The translations under genes and the position numbers were made by a program. The notes under the pieces are model-generated. The model saw only the letters and a program-made list of their open reading frames with translations. It did no database searches and was not told the DNA's origin. A stretch of 64,000 nucleotides of DNA from Dipetalonema caudispina (Eukaryota > Nematoda > Chromadorea > Rhabditida > Onchocercidae): positions 62,001-126,000 of the forward strand of contig JABVXV010000168.1 in NCBI GenBank assembly GCA_013365325.1. Direction: 5' to 3'. Positions 47,091 to 59,746 of the stretch are shown here, piece after piece (the first letter of the stretch is position 1; each line of letters begins with the position of its first letter).

Positions 47091-50000
47091 AGACAAGTTA
47101 AAACAAAAATTAATCATTTCTGAAATTTCTGTTCCTTTTTAAAGTAAGTATATTTTTCCTGTTGTGAAAATTTGCCAGAATTTTGTTAGTTTAGTAGAGA
47201 CTTGTTACAGCTACCGGATAATAAATTTTTTCTTTTTTTTAAATATTTTCATCGAAAGTGTCGTGAGGCAAATCCATTTCCTGATTTATTTAGATGAAGG
47301 AATAATTTAATCTAATTTAATGTTATGCTAAACACCTTTAATTCTGTGCATGACTTCATGCGATTCCGGAAAGCAAAAGATTAGTTGGTTAAAGAAAAAA
47401 GTTAGAATGTGAAATGTATGCATACATTTTTGAGTTCATTGAATTTCTTGTCAGATTTTTCGAGTGGAATTTATTGTAAATATTCTCTTTTCTAACAAAA
47501 TATAATGAATGGAATAAGTTGAACCAATCATTTCTTTTTTTACTCCGAAAATAAATTTAATTTTAATTCCATATCCACCAAATTTAAACTGATAACAGTA
47601 TAAAATACAATTCTCGTTCTCTTATATTTTCTATTTTGAGACAATAAATATGTTTTAAATTAGAACAATTCATGTTGTTCTATTGCTTCTTTATTTGAAT
47701 GAAATTTAATATTAAACGACTATTGATTAAAATTGATTAGTTTAATAAATCAAAGGTGTTAAAGTTTCATTGCATTAATTACTCAAATTAAGAAAACGTA
47801 TGACAAATGAAAGATATATGCGACAAATGGTCTTTTTCTTTGTCGTCGCATTAATACATACATGCCTATTTCCACGCGTTTGTGTAAATGATACATATAG
47901 ATTTTGTCGCAGTAAATGTACTTTTACGCATATCAGTAAACTATTATGTTGCGTTTTTAACGTGTAACAGTACATTTTAATTTAGGCAACTTACTGATAC
48001 ATATGCTTCAACGTGTTATCTGCTATAATTTTTGAGTATATTGCATCTTCAATTGAAATACATTAAAAATTACCGTTAAAAATACTGAAGCAAATTCCGT
48101 AAATCATTTTATGCCATTCATAAAAGTCATCATTGTATTTCATATTGCATTTATAAATTTTCTCCTATTAATTTTGCATTGCTTTCGGTTAATTATGCAT
48201 TTCTCCTACTCAATTTCTTGTTTCATTCATCAGTCATACATCTATTCATTAATGTCATTAAGATCTGTTTTTAATAATTAATTATTGAATAGTTGAAGGA
48301 GTCTTTTATTTTGTTTCCATTCTATTTTCATATTAATTTCTATCCACTCTTCATGTTCTTTTTCTTCTTCACTTTTTCTCTATTATTCAAATGGATAAAG
48401 TTAGTTTCTTCCAAATGCGTGGGTGGTTAGTTGTTTGTAATGACAAAATCAATTTTAGTTTTTCTTCTGAATGTATGGACGATTGGGTTGTTTGTGGGAA
48501 CAATTTATTCGTCTTCCTTACTAACGAGTGATTTTTTTCTTTCTGAAATTCAATTTTTATCTAACTTCCTTACTGAAAAATTTAGATTGAGAAATGGGAT
48601 AACTTATATGTATATATGGTGGATTAATTAATAAAGAATAGTGAACTAATTAATAACAGATGGATGTAATAAACTAGAAATAAAAAATAAATGATCAAAC
48701 TGGAAAAATGACAAAATGTGAAGAATGGATTGGATAAAAAGGTAAATGAAATAAACAAAGTAATTTAATTTGAGGGACGTTAAATAAAATGAAATAAGGG
48801 AATTTGAAAAGAAAATATAAAGTTATGGATGGAATGTGAAAGAATGAAAGGAAGACAGGAATATAGGATAAAATAGATGTGGTACTGGCAGTATTGTTAA
48901 AATCTAGCTAAATTTTCATGATCTATTCATTTTTTAATCTTTATACTACAAAATAGAACGAAATGAAATGTCAGTTTAAAATGGGAATTTAAAAAAATGG
49001 AAATAAAGAGAAATGGTTGCACAATGAACTGATTAAGCGTAATTTAGCAATTAATATTGCACTAATGCGATCGATGTAATAAAATAAATGACAATGATAG
49101 GATGCACTGGAATTTCAAAATTCATACAAATGATTTCATAAATTTGTGCGATATTTCCAGTCCTTTATTGCCTTATTTTAAACATTTCAATTTCGATCTG
49201 ATTTTCTATTCCGATTTGTCGAAATTATTGTAATTTCCCAGCGGCAAAGATAATATACAATGCGATGGTTTATGTTAGGATATTTCATTTTTTTGCTGCG
49301 AAATCGTCATGTTGTTATATGATTATATTTCAGTTCCATGATCTTAATTTCTAATTTTTTTCCAGTATGGACAACTCACAAAATCATTCCGTAAATCACG
49401 GATAAATTAAAAGAAATTGAGAGGAAGAGAAAGAAATTTCTGAATAATTTCATTTTCTTTTGTTTTATAATCAACGCATACATTTTTAATATTTTTTTGC
49501 TTTTCGCTGCCAATTGTTCAACATTATCGCAGCATTTTATGAAATGTTGCCTTATCGTTGATTTACTTTATATCATACATAGTATTTCTTTCTTATTCTG
49601 TTTGAAAATAAGCGGAATGGGATCGTAAAAGAGAGCGGATAATTTCTGGTTGATAACGAATATAAATATAGTAGAATTTTATCGCTTAGCCAGAAATAAT
49701 TTCCATTCTTCACGCAATTTATTATTTATGCTTTATTGACGGCAAAATGAAGTGGGACAGGGCAAGCACAGAGGGATTTGAAAAGATTTTAAATAAATTA
49801 AAAGGCTGGGAAAAAGAGGAGAGGAGGAAGCGGAGGTGGGGTATGCGGAGGAGGAGAGGAGGAAGCGGAGGTGGAGTATGCGGAGGAGGAGAGGAGGAAG
49901 CGGAGGTGGAGTATGCGGAGGAGGAGAGGAGGAAGCGGAGGTGGAGTATGCGGAGGAGGGGGTGGAGGCTATAATACTTCATCATCCTTTTGCAAATTAT

Positions 50001-52120
50001 TTACTTTTTTTCTTCTGTTAATACTATATTTTTCTTTCCTTGTATGTTTGGTAGGAAATGTTTAAGTAAGAAATGTTTAAAACGGGAAATTTGAAAAATT
50101 TATAAGTATCAGACTAAAACAGTTTTGTTGTATTGCATTAAAAAATTCAAAATAAATGTTTGAGATTTATCAATTGATTTCATTTATTTTGTGAGCTGTA
50201 ACATTGCTCCATAAATCCAAAAACTGATCTCCTAATCAAATTAGACTTTTGTCTTCTATAAACCGTATTTGATAAATTCGGCAACATATATTCTCTGTAT
50301 CTTGAAAATCTTTTGACTTAGTAATGTACAAATAGTAAATTTATTTGAATTACGAAGTATACACTCACTGTGTTTGCTTTTCTGAAGAGTGTAAATTATA
50401 GTTCCGATATTCAAATTTTAAATTTTGGAATGTTAAGTATAAAGTCCACGAGAGCGAAGCTTAAAAAGCTTAATAATTCTGAATGCTTCTGCGTGAAACT
50501 AACATATAATAGGAATCATGAGACTGACTCGTACAATTAATTAATCTATCAATCTAAATAGTTTCAAGTGATGTTTTCTTGTTTTTTTCTTTTCCATAGC
50601 AAACAAAAACAATCAAAAAGATGATCAAGAAAAAAAGAAAATTTGGATGAAGTATGTTTATTTGATTTCTTTTTTGAATTTCATTAAATTCTCAATGGAA
50701 ACAAAAACAAACATAAGCTTACGAAAAAGAACTGAAATGAAAATGAGAATGAATCATTTGAGCTGAAATTAGATCTTAAAGCATTCAAATGTTATTCGCT
50801 TACTACGTAAATATTTTTTCTCAATTTTCATTTAGATGAACAAAGTTCGTAAGAAAGGGACTATGGCTTAGAGAGAGACATGGAACATATTGAATAATAA
50901 TACAATAAATTGACTTTATATCGAAAATTTTCCAAAAATTTCAGAAGTTATTTTTAGATATTATTTGGCTTAAATTAAATTTTTGAAGTATTGAAATGAA
51001 ATCGATGCTGCGAATAAAATTTATTTCTTCATGTTATGCAATGAATTCTCTACCCTATCATATTTAAAGAATTGAAATCTGAAAGTTTCGAAGTTTGGAA
51101 AGTTATGGAAGGACTGCTGATGGACAATTGATTCTTTTTTATTAGACATTTTCTTGGAAATTTGGAACTTTGCAAAAAGAATTTCAAAGGATAAAAGTTA
51201 ACTTCATTAATTGAGTGCATTTTCATATTTACAAATATTTCATTCCTACTAAAAGCAAGTAAAGCAAGTTAGAATGTTAATGAAATTTTCTATCGCTCGA
51301 ATAAATTTGAAGCAAATTTTAAAACTACTTTGCTTTATGTTTCGCAAAATTTTTGGTCTCAAATTATTTCTAATTAAATAAAAATTCTGATAAGATAATG
51401 AAATTTATAAGATTTTCTTACATAGTAAATTGTTGAATTATTTTTCTCTCCCATGCTGCTAAATAATATTAATTTGCACATAAAATCATGAATTATATTG
51501 CACTTCAGAGTTTCATTATTCGCTTTTTTCTTTTTCCAAGTGAACATTTAAAACAGTTTTTTAAAAGCAATTTACAGTATCTTTTTTTATCAATTTTTTA
51601 TTTAACTTTTACTAATTTCTGGTCCCTTTTTACAGCGAAATCTTTTCCTAAAACGTTCTTATTTAACAATATTTTAATTTATCAGTGCATATTGCGGGAA
51701 AATCCTTCAATCCAGTAATTTTTGTAAATTCAAGTTATATCTCAATAATTGATGAGTAATTGTGCATTGATGAATTAAAATTTTAGAACCTAACTGTTGA
51801 CTTGTCGTGCATGAATAAAATTTCAAACTGTATCATTGGATTAAATTTTTTGTTTAATTTTGAATTGCTCAAAATTAATGGAACATAGAAATTTAGTAAT
51901 TGGCGAAATCATCCTGAACAGTATGAATGGATTAGTCGACGTATCATCGATGCCTTATCTGCTGTTGCAGTTGAATTATCAGTATTATTACGCCTGTTGA
52001 TTTATTTTCTTATTGAAATATCAAAAGGAAACAGTTATTTTCTGCCTTTGTTTTTTATAAAATAGTCATTTAAAAATTGAGTCGAAATATTTCAACTGCT
52101 GCGGTTGCTGCAATTTTTGT
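47091..52120. other. Intergenic region before the Rho-like gene
   Basis: AT-rich, with no supported exon. The short open frames at 47775-47975, 48431-48631 and 51488-51718 have AT-biased composition and no domain. The polypurine minisatellite at 49.8 kb is its one clear feature. The last few hundred bases before 52120 presumably hold the promoter of the Rho-like gene, but no core element could be singled out. Confidence 0.55.
49817..49970. repeat. Polypurine minisatellite, 35-bp unit, about four copies
   Basis: GTATGCGG recurs at 49841, 49876, 49911 and 49946, an exact 35-base period. The unit is almost pure purine (GAGGAGGAAGCGGAGGTGGA plus GTATGCGGAGGAGGA). The array is far richer in G than anything else in the window. 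Because 35 is not a multiple of three, all plus frames stay open and cycle through Gly-, Arg- and Glu-rich repeats, so the ORFs here (49747-49974 and relatives) are artefacts of the repeat. Confidence 0.95.
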
Positions 52121-52122
52121 AG
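52121..52122 (+). other. Probable 3' splice / spliced-leader acceptor before the Rho-like gene
   Basis: CAATTTTTGTAG ends at 52122, 13 bases before the ATG. This is the usual nematode distance and sequence for trans-splicing of SL1. It could instead be the acceptor of an unseen 5' UTR exon. Confidence 0.5.
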
Positions 52123-52135
52123 CAAGCGTTGGTCA

Positions 52136-53827
52136 ATGACCCATAAACAACTCAAATTTGTGGTTGTTGGTGATGGTGCATGCGGTAAAACAAGTTTAAT
52201 TATTGCTCAAGCTGGTGGTGAATTTACTGAGCAATATACACCAACAGCTTTTGATGATTATGCAATTGAAGCGCTTGTAAATGGAAAAACGGTATGTAAA
52301 CAAATTATTTCCATTTCAAATTTTTCATTGACTGAGTTTTAAAAAAACATGCAAATTAACTTAATTATTTGAAATCGATCAGATTTAAATCAAGGTTTTC
52401 TTATTTATTAGATTAAAATGCAAAAAATTTCCCGATGGTTTTTTGCACCTACCAGTATGATTTAATTTGAATAATTTCAATATGACTTCTAGTAATTAGC
52501 GAGCATAATACTGCTTGGAATAATAGTAAATTTTAGTAAAAAACTGGAAACAGAAAAGTTTTGGTTTAAATTTAATAAATTTTTTGATCAAATTGTAAAT
52601 TGAAATTTTCAAATTTAAAGAAGCTAGTAAAAATCATTTATACTTCATTTATGTTTTTTGGTTCAATTTTTTCAATACTCTCTCCAAAAACTGATTAAAA
52701 TTTCCAATCTTAATTAAAAATTGCAATTTAATCATTTGTCTTAGTGATAAATAATTGTCTTTGCTTTTAAAGATAAAAAGCAAAATTACAGAAAGTACTG
52801 ACTGTATGCGATACAGCCGGTGAAGATGATTATAATACCCTAAGACCGTTAAGCTATCCGGATGCTGATGTTTTTATCGTATGTTATTCAGTGGAAAGGC
52901 TGCAATCATTGAAAAGTGTTCAAGAAAAATGGATACCTGAGGTCTGTTATATTAAAATTTTCATTTTACAAATTTGTTTAATTTGAATTTATATCTTGGA
53001 AATTTATTAAATAATGGTTGAGAAATTTGATTTTAGATTCGACGTTTTTGTCCGGATGTTCCAATTTTAGTTGTTGGAAACAAAAAAGATATCCGAAATG
53101 AAAATGAACGAGAACATCGGAAAGAAAGCAATGAAAATTGTGAACACCAAAAACACTTAGTAAATTTCGATGATGCTATAGCATGCGCTAAAGAATTCGC
53201 TGCTCACCGAGTGATCGAATGTTCGGCGAAAACAAAAGAAGTTAGTATGTAAAACTTATTTAGTTTATTTTTTTCGAAATTTGAGTTTACCTAGTTTTCT
53301 GAAAACTGTAATGCAAATTAATAAATTGCGAAGTCATGCTTCATTATTTTTCCTCTGCTACGGAAAGCAATAATAATGGTAATTATTATAGTAATTATGT
53401 TCTTTTTTAATTAAAATACAAATAATTCCGGTAGTAATGATAATGTCGGATAGCGATATTAAGGTCAGAATAACGCTAGCAATGTTTTCCATATTTGAAA
53501 TTGAGTCTTAAATTGATAAAATTGTAGGTGAATTGTAAATGTGTTATTATAGTTTGATTCGAATCATTAAGTTGACCACCACGCATTCATGGATTATCTC
53601 CATCCTATTCTTCTTATTAATGTCAGTGTAGTATTCTAATAATTTAAAAATCCATTTTATTAACTAATATTTGAGACATCAATTTCAAGTATTGTATAAA
53701 TATTCATCAAAATTTTCAGGGTATTCGGCAAGTATTCGATGCAGCAATTCGAATTGCTATAGCACATAGGGCTAGAAACAGTAGTCGAGTACTAAATTCG
53801 ATTATGAAATTAAAGCTTGTTTTTTGA
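52136..53827 (+). CDS. Divergent Rho-family small GTPase without CaaX box
   Basis: Exons 52136-52291, 52792-52941, 53037-53240 and 53720-53827, all joined in phase 0, give 205 residues that align with RhoA numbering without gaps through residue 66. Present: P-loop GDGACGKT (12-19), switch I YTPTAFDDY with Tyr34 and Thr37, the Rho-type LRPLSYPDADVFIVCYSV, G4 motif NKKD and G5 motif ECSAKTKEG. Odd: the G3 motif reads CDTAGEDDY, so Trp58 is Cys and the catalytic Gln63 (Ras Gln61) is Glu. Effector residue Val38 is Ala. The C-terminus ends KLKLVF with no Cys for prenylation and no polybasic run. Rho GTPases switch actin regulators at membranes. Here slow GTP hydrolysis and loss of lipid anchoring are inferred. 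It is closest by eye to RHO-1 but clearly diverged. Introns are 500, 95 and 478 bp. Confidence 0.9.
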
Positions 53828-55795
53828 TTCATCCTTTTCTGCCGTTTTTACTTTAAACTACCTTATGATTTACTTTTTTTTGAAGGAAAATGAAGCGATT
53901 ATTTAACTAATATATATTCAAATGATATGACATAATTTATTTTCATTAATTCAACTATTCGCTGCTTGATAATTATGTTGTCTGAATTAGCAAAAAAACA
54001 ATTATCCAAATAGCAGTTTTGGTGTTTTAATGAAATTTCTGTTCCGTGAAAAATACTTTCGTTCATTTTCACTTTGGAATTTTCATGAAATGATGAGAAA
54101 TGTTATGAGAATGAACCAATAAGTCATTTTTTCTCCTCGCTAACACAATGAATTATCATTAGCTAAGCATAGATTGGTAATCATTATTTAATTCATTTTC
54201 GAAACGAATTTCATTTTTGCTTTACTTCATTCATTTCACTTCATAGAATTCATAAAACCCAACATTTAGAACTAGTTGAATACAATTTTTTGTACTAGAT
54301 GCGTTTCATTTTTCCTCTTTTCTGGAAAATTTCAGTTGTATATATATTGTGATTTTATTTCTGTATGTAATAAATAGTATTGATTTTTGAAATTTTGGAA
54401 TTTTAAATTATTTGAATCTTTTTTGTCCTAAGACTTTTTGCTGCTTGATTTCAACGAAATGCATATGTATAATAGTAGAAATGAGTGTTTTAAACGAAAA
54501 TGGAAGAGCAAAAAAAGAATTAATTAAATTTTACTTCCCACTCGCATGTAAAAAAGCAAACCGTGTAAATTTTTTACAAATATCCCTCAATTTTTCTTTT
54601 TTGGTTTTATTATTTTTTGAAAAAAAGTAATTTTGAAAGTAGGTAAACTTTGAAATATTACGTATTAATTTATTTTCAATTATGAAAAAGGTATTATATG
54701 GGTTATTTGTAGAACAAAAATCAAAAAAATCCTAATTGTAAAGATATTCATCAATTTATTCATATCAAATAACCATTTCCATCTTTATATCATTTGTTGT
54801 TTGTTTTTCCTTGAGCGGTAAAATAATTTCAAATTAAATCGATTTTGAGATAACTTAAGGAAGAAAATTCATAGATAAATTGATAACTATCATGTCATCC
54901 GTATCAAATTACACCTTCGACAATAATTAATATTTATTTTTATTCCCTAACTGTTTAGTCAGTCGAAGTGAATTAATAAATATTTAATTACTACTTCATC
55001 CTTATATAATTATCTATGTCATTCCATCCTCCATTTTCGATCAGTTAAATTTTTTTCTCATTTCATAAGAAGTACAAAAACGAAATTTTTTCGATTCAAA
55101 ATTCCAATTCTTGATTTTTCCGTAAAAATTGTAAACTATTAGAGGTCATCTAATAACATACAGTAATATGTGATAATTGCTGATTGCAATAAATATCTCA
55201 TGCAGTGTGTTTTTATATGAATTAATTCAATCATAACAAACTATAAATTATTGAAGAGAAAAGATCACAGTCGAGAAACAAATCCAAAATGCTGAACGAA
55301 TATAAAAGCATTATTTTTCTAATTTTCTATTTTTTTTTTTTTTTTTGCTTCCAACAACCCATTAAATTTATTGTTTACCATCCGTATTAAACTTACGTAC
55401 ACATACATTGATCAGATGAAGTAACGAATCAAAGTGATAAAAGCATATCATTTTACAATTTATTCAGTTAAATACTTTTAAAGATGACTTTTGCTATAAA
55501 GCATGCAAGCATATGAAACGATTCATTTCATTTAGTAAATAGCAAATGGAAGAAGAGATTGCTTATCATTTGCAAATTACACCTTCTATTAATGGTACAT
55601 GTAGTAAATTAATAATTAACAGCAATATCAAATAGACATTTTGCATATAATAATTTTTTTCTTTTTAGCAAAATAAATACTTTTTCGTTTTCTTTCCTTC
55701 CTGGAAAATATGAATGATATTTTTTCTTTTTCTTAATACAAATATTCAGTAATTTGTTATACTACAAGATGATGATAAAATGAATTCCATCAAAA
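53828..55795. other. Tail-to-tail intergenic spacer with 3' UTRs
   Basis: This lies between the convergent Rho-like and tps genes. A plus-strand AATAAA at 54369-54374 and a minus-strand AATAAA (TTTATT at 55459-55464) are possible poly(A) signals about 540 and 330 bases past the respective stops. The small open frame at 54412-54630 is not supported. Confidence 0.4.
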
Positions 55796-58700
55796 TTATA
55801 TGCTTTTATGTGGAAGCTTATTCCGTGGCCTGATAATGCTAATTTCACGTATTGTTGCTTGGGCCATTGCACCAAGCAGCACTTCGGGGCATGACACGAA
55901 TGCGACATTTTTATTCCCGTATCGACTGCATAGCGAGAATACCTGTGATTGATGAAAATTTAGTGATAGCACAGAGACATAAACAGACGATGAGGAAATT
56001 TATACATTAATAAGTAGGAAGATTGTTTAAATACTTCAAAATTCACCCAAGAATTTCGTAGGATATTTTTAAAAGAAACTTGACAGTTTCAAACTACAAT
56101 TTAATAAAAAGTTTGCTGAATTTAAACTAACTTTATTTATGAGTGATAGCAATGCATTAATTCCCCTTTATAGAAATATTTTTGAAACTACAAAAAGTAC
56201 GGGAAAAATAACAACTGATTATATAAAATTATGTTAAGGGAAGTAAACAAATGACTTACACTATACACTAACCTTTTCTTTCAAATCTTGTCGTTCTGTA
56301 ACCCAAATCGTGTAAACATTACGTGGATTACGTCCTAAACATACTTCTACCATCGGCAAATCAGATTCGCTATCACCACATACCAAAATATTACCATCGG
56401 ACAGTTTGCAACGAATATGCTCAACCAATAATGCAATACCGTGACCTTTATTGAAAACTATTCCATTTGAATTCTAAAATTGACCTAATTCAAAACAAAT
56501 ATTCCATATTTCACTTTCTTTTCATTTTTACTGAATAATTTCTCTTTATAGAAATATTTTTGCATAGCATAAAATTCCAACTATGTATTTTTTCGAAGCA
56601 AAGAAAAAAAATTAATGCAAACTTTTTCATTACTATTCTATTAATTTGCAACAATATTTTTAATTATTCGCGTTGGATAATAAATTGACATCTAATAAAT
56701 TGCTTCAAATTATTAAGATCGATTTTAATATACTTTCATCTTAATCTTCAACTACCCCAGACCTTTATGAATCGTGAATTTGAATTATTGAAAAACCGAT
56801 GTAAGCATATAAAAATGAATCCGAAATAAGCAAAGTTCTTGAAAATTCAAAGAATTTAAAAATTTTCAACTCATACCAAATTAATATGGTATCATTTAAT
56901 TCGGTTATTTTTAAAGCAAACCTTTAGGAATATTTTAATATCGGTACTTCCTTCAATTACTACCAGTGCTCGTCGCATCCCATCTATCTCGTTCACAATT
57001 TCATTAATTTTCTTTAGACTTGAAATTAGTATTTTAATGAAATCCAAATCAAAAAACTGAAGCTCAAAAATATTGAAAATAAAGCTTTCATTTCTTGCCT
57101 TTGATGGAACTAATTTGAATATCAGAACGAATGAAATAATTATTTAATCCATAATGAACCAACTGCATGTTATAATAACAACTTAGTTGACTTGCTAATA
57201 AGAATTTCACGAGATCATTTTGCTTATTTACTCACCAATTAAGTAAATATATCAAATCGATTCATGTCTTAGTTTCTTTCCCACTTTTCTGCTTATCTGC
57301 TTTTTTGTTGCAGCAACTACACCATACGATATAACCAAAAAAGTTTTAAAGTCAATACAAACAGCATTTTCAATCACCTCATAAGTGAGCATTATATCAA
57401 ATCACGCCATGTAAATAATAAATAAAGGTTAGATTCTATAAAACCTACTCAGTTACTATTATTATTTAGTTCTTACAGCAACATTTGTTGCCCTTTTGCA
57501 TATGGTTTTTCTCTTTTTGAATGTTTAAACATAATGTATCCACTTGGATTTCTGTTTGTTCCAACTTATTACGTTGCTGTTAACGTGAAACATGTACATT
57601 AAACGTTAAAAATGACTTCCATTTCATAATAAAAAATAAAAAAAAATTTAGCAAATAAACAAAGAGATATTTAAATAAATCTAAAGGATAGCTTTTTTTG
57701 TTTTTTAAAGACTGATACTTGAAAATGTATTTTCTATCACCAAACTCTATTATTATTCTCAATTGAGTAATTTTTCCACACTTCGCTGTAGTAAAAAAAA
57801 ATTCTTTTCTTCATAATTGCAAGATGAAATTTGAAAAAAAAAAGCGATAAAACAAACAGTGCTTTGGATTGTTCTCTTGACACTGTACTATAGATATCTT
57901 GATGCGCAATAGTTAAATGACCGTAATGCTTCTGTAAACCTGACCCGATACATTTAAAGTATTTGTACTCTTGGGTATTTAAAAGCTCCTGTATAGTGTC
58001 GTATACCTAAAACATATATGAGACAATATTATTTTGATATTTCAGAGCAAATCGATTTTTATAAATCGATTGCTATAACATTATCGAAAGATGATTCGAA
58101 ATCTTTTTTTACTTTTAGAAATTTGAATTTCTACAAGTCATATTGAAAATATTAAGAGTTGCAAAATATACTTTATCAAGAAATTGGAGTTGTTCAGCAG
58201 TTATACTAAGGTCATGAAATTTGTTGCGCGGATCAATGAACCATTCTCGTCCAGCAGAAGCACCATAATAGTAATAACCTTAAATCTCTTTGTTTAAATT
58301 AAATTTTCAAAAATTGAACTATTAAATCAACACTAAAAATATCTCAGAGTAATTATAAGTAAAGCAGTAAAATTAAAATATGGTCAAACAGCGTAACTTA
58401 TAGGGTCGTTTAATGCCATGTAGTAATTTTCACTACAATTTTTTGAAGTTCTACGCATACCTTCAGGCATCGTACTTACATCCAATATGCCAACACCCAT
58501 TAAAGGTGATGTTGTGATAATCGCGCATGTTTGGGCGCAACGTCTTGCAAATTGAGCCTGAAATTGTTTGAAATATATATTTATAACAAATAATATGCAT
58601 ACTTTATGTAATTCTACGTAACAATTTTACAGTTATAAATGTGCACAATGATTGCAAGGATTTATTCTTTTGTTAAAAGAAAAAAGAAAGGAAAAGTTGG

Positions 58701-59746
58701 CGAATCTAAAAAATAATTTAATTTCACTGATTACTTCATACTTTTGAGAAATTTGAAAATTGTGTCCAGTGTCAACTAATATAGTATTTTTTATACACTT
58801 TTTAAATAAATGATAGTGAAATTATTGTAATAAAAGAATAAATAATTGGTAGAATAATTTAATAATTTCTTTTTAATGAGATTAAAATACTATAATCTAT
58901 TGTTGGAAATACTTTAATTAAATATATATATATATATGAACCTGAATAACAGCAGCATAAGCTGGTTGTATACTAGCTTGATAACTACAGGAATATGATT
59001 TTAAGGTGCCATCACGATCTGTGAAGAAATATTGAAAGTGATCCGCATCGTAGAGAAGACCGACAGCTCCTGCTACCTCTTCTTTGAATGCTGTTAATGA
59101 TTTGGGATGATAAGCATGCAATGTCTGCAATTTCACACTAATTAATTGTAATTAACTTCACTTTCGAACTTTCTCTATAACAAAATGGAAATCTTTCGAA
59201 ATTCAACAGGTAAAAGGAGGAAAAATTGATTGAAAAATTTTGTTTTCACTTTTAATGATTTAGGATGATAAAGAATCATTTCCATGCCCAACAATTTCCT
59301 TCTCTTTTTTTTTTTTAAATTTTTATTTCTTCCAATTTATTCCAATTTATTTAATTATCTCTTAAACAGCAATTTAATTTCCTTTAAAATTATAGCATGA
59401 AAATTGATGGTTATAATGAAAGTAAGCTGACATCAACAAACTGCTCGACATTGTAGACATTATCACTCTCGATAAATTTTAAAAAGCATAAATCTTTCTC
59501 GAATTCGTCCAATTCATTCTTGATATCAAAAGTAGCATAATCCGTGATACTTTCTTCTGATGTTGTCCTTAGATTAAGCACAGTTGTATTCGCTTCACAA
59601 CTTAATTTCAATGAATCGAGAGCATTCTTCAGCGAAATAGCAAAATGACTTCGCATTGGAATACCTTTCAGAACACGCTCCACAATCTGACGTCTAACGT
59701 TACGTGTTTGCAACATGATCGTATAGAAATCTTCCAGTGTTTTCAC
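55796..59746 (-). other. tps: Linker and HAD-type trehalose-phosphatase-like domain
   Basis: Exon 10 encodes a helical linker of about 105 residues. HAD motif I is FFTDRDGTLKSY with Asp623 and Asp625. Motif II is IITTSP (Thr663/664). A motif III lysine is probably Lys742 in GSGLQKHYGH. Motif IV is CGDSESDLPM with Asp831 and Asp835. Also present are a GYYYYGASAGREWF loop and a SCPEVLLGAMAQ helix near the C-terminus, as in nematode TPS proteins. The exon 14/15 junction (58006-57854 to 57011-56922) is the least certain join. Confidence 0.85.

Noticed and set aside
49747..49985. Gly/Arg/Glu-rich ORFs on the plus strand and a Ser/Pro-rich ORF on the minus strand
   Set aside because: They are by-products of the 35-bp polypurine repeat. 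All plus frames are open for the same reason.
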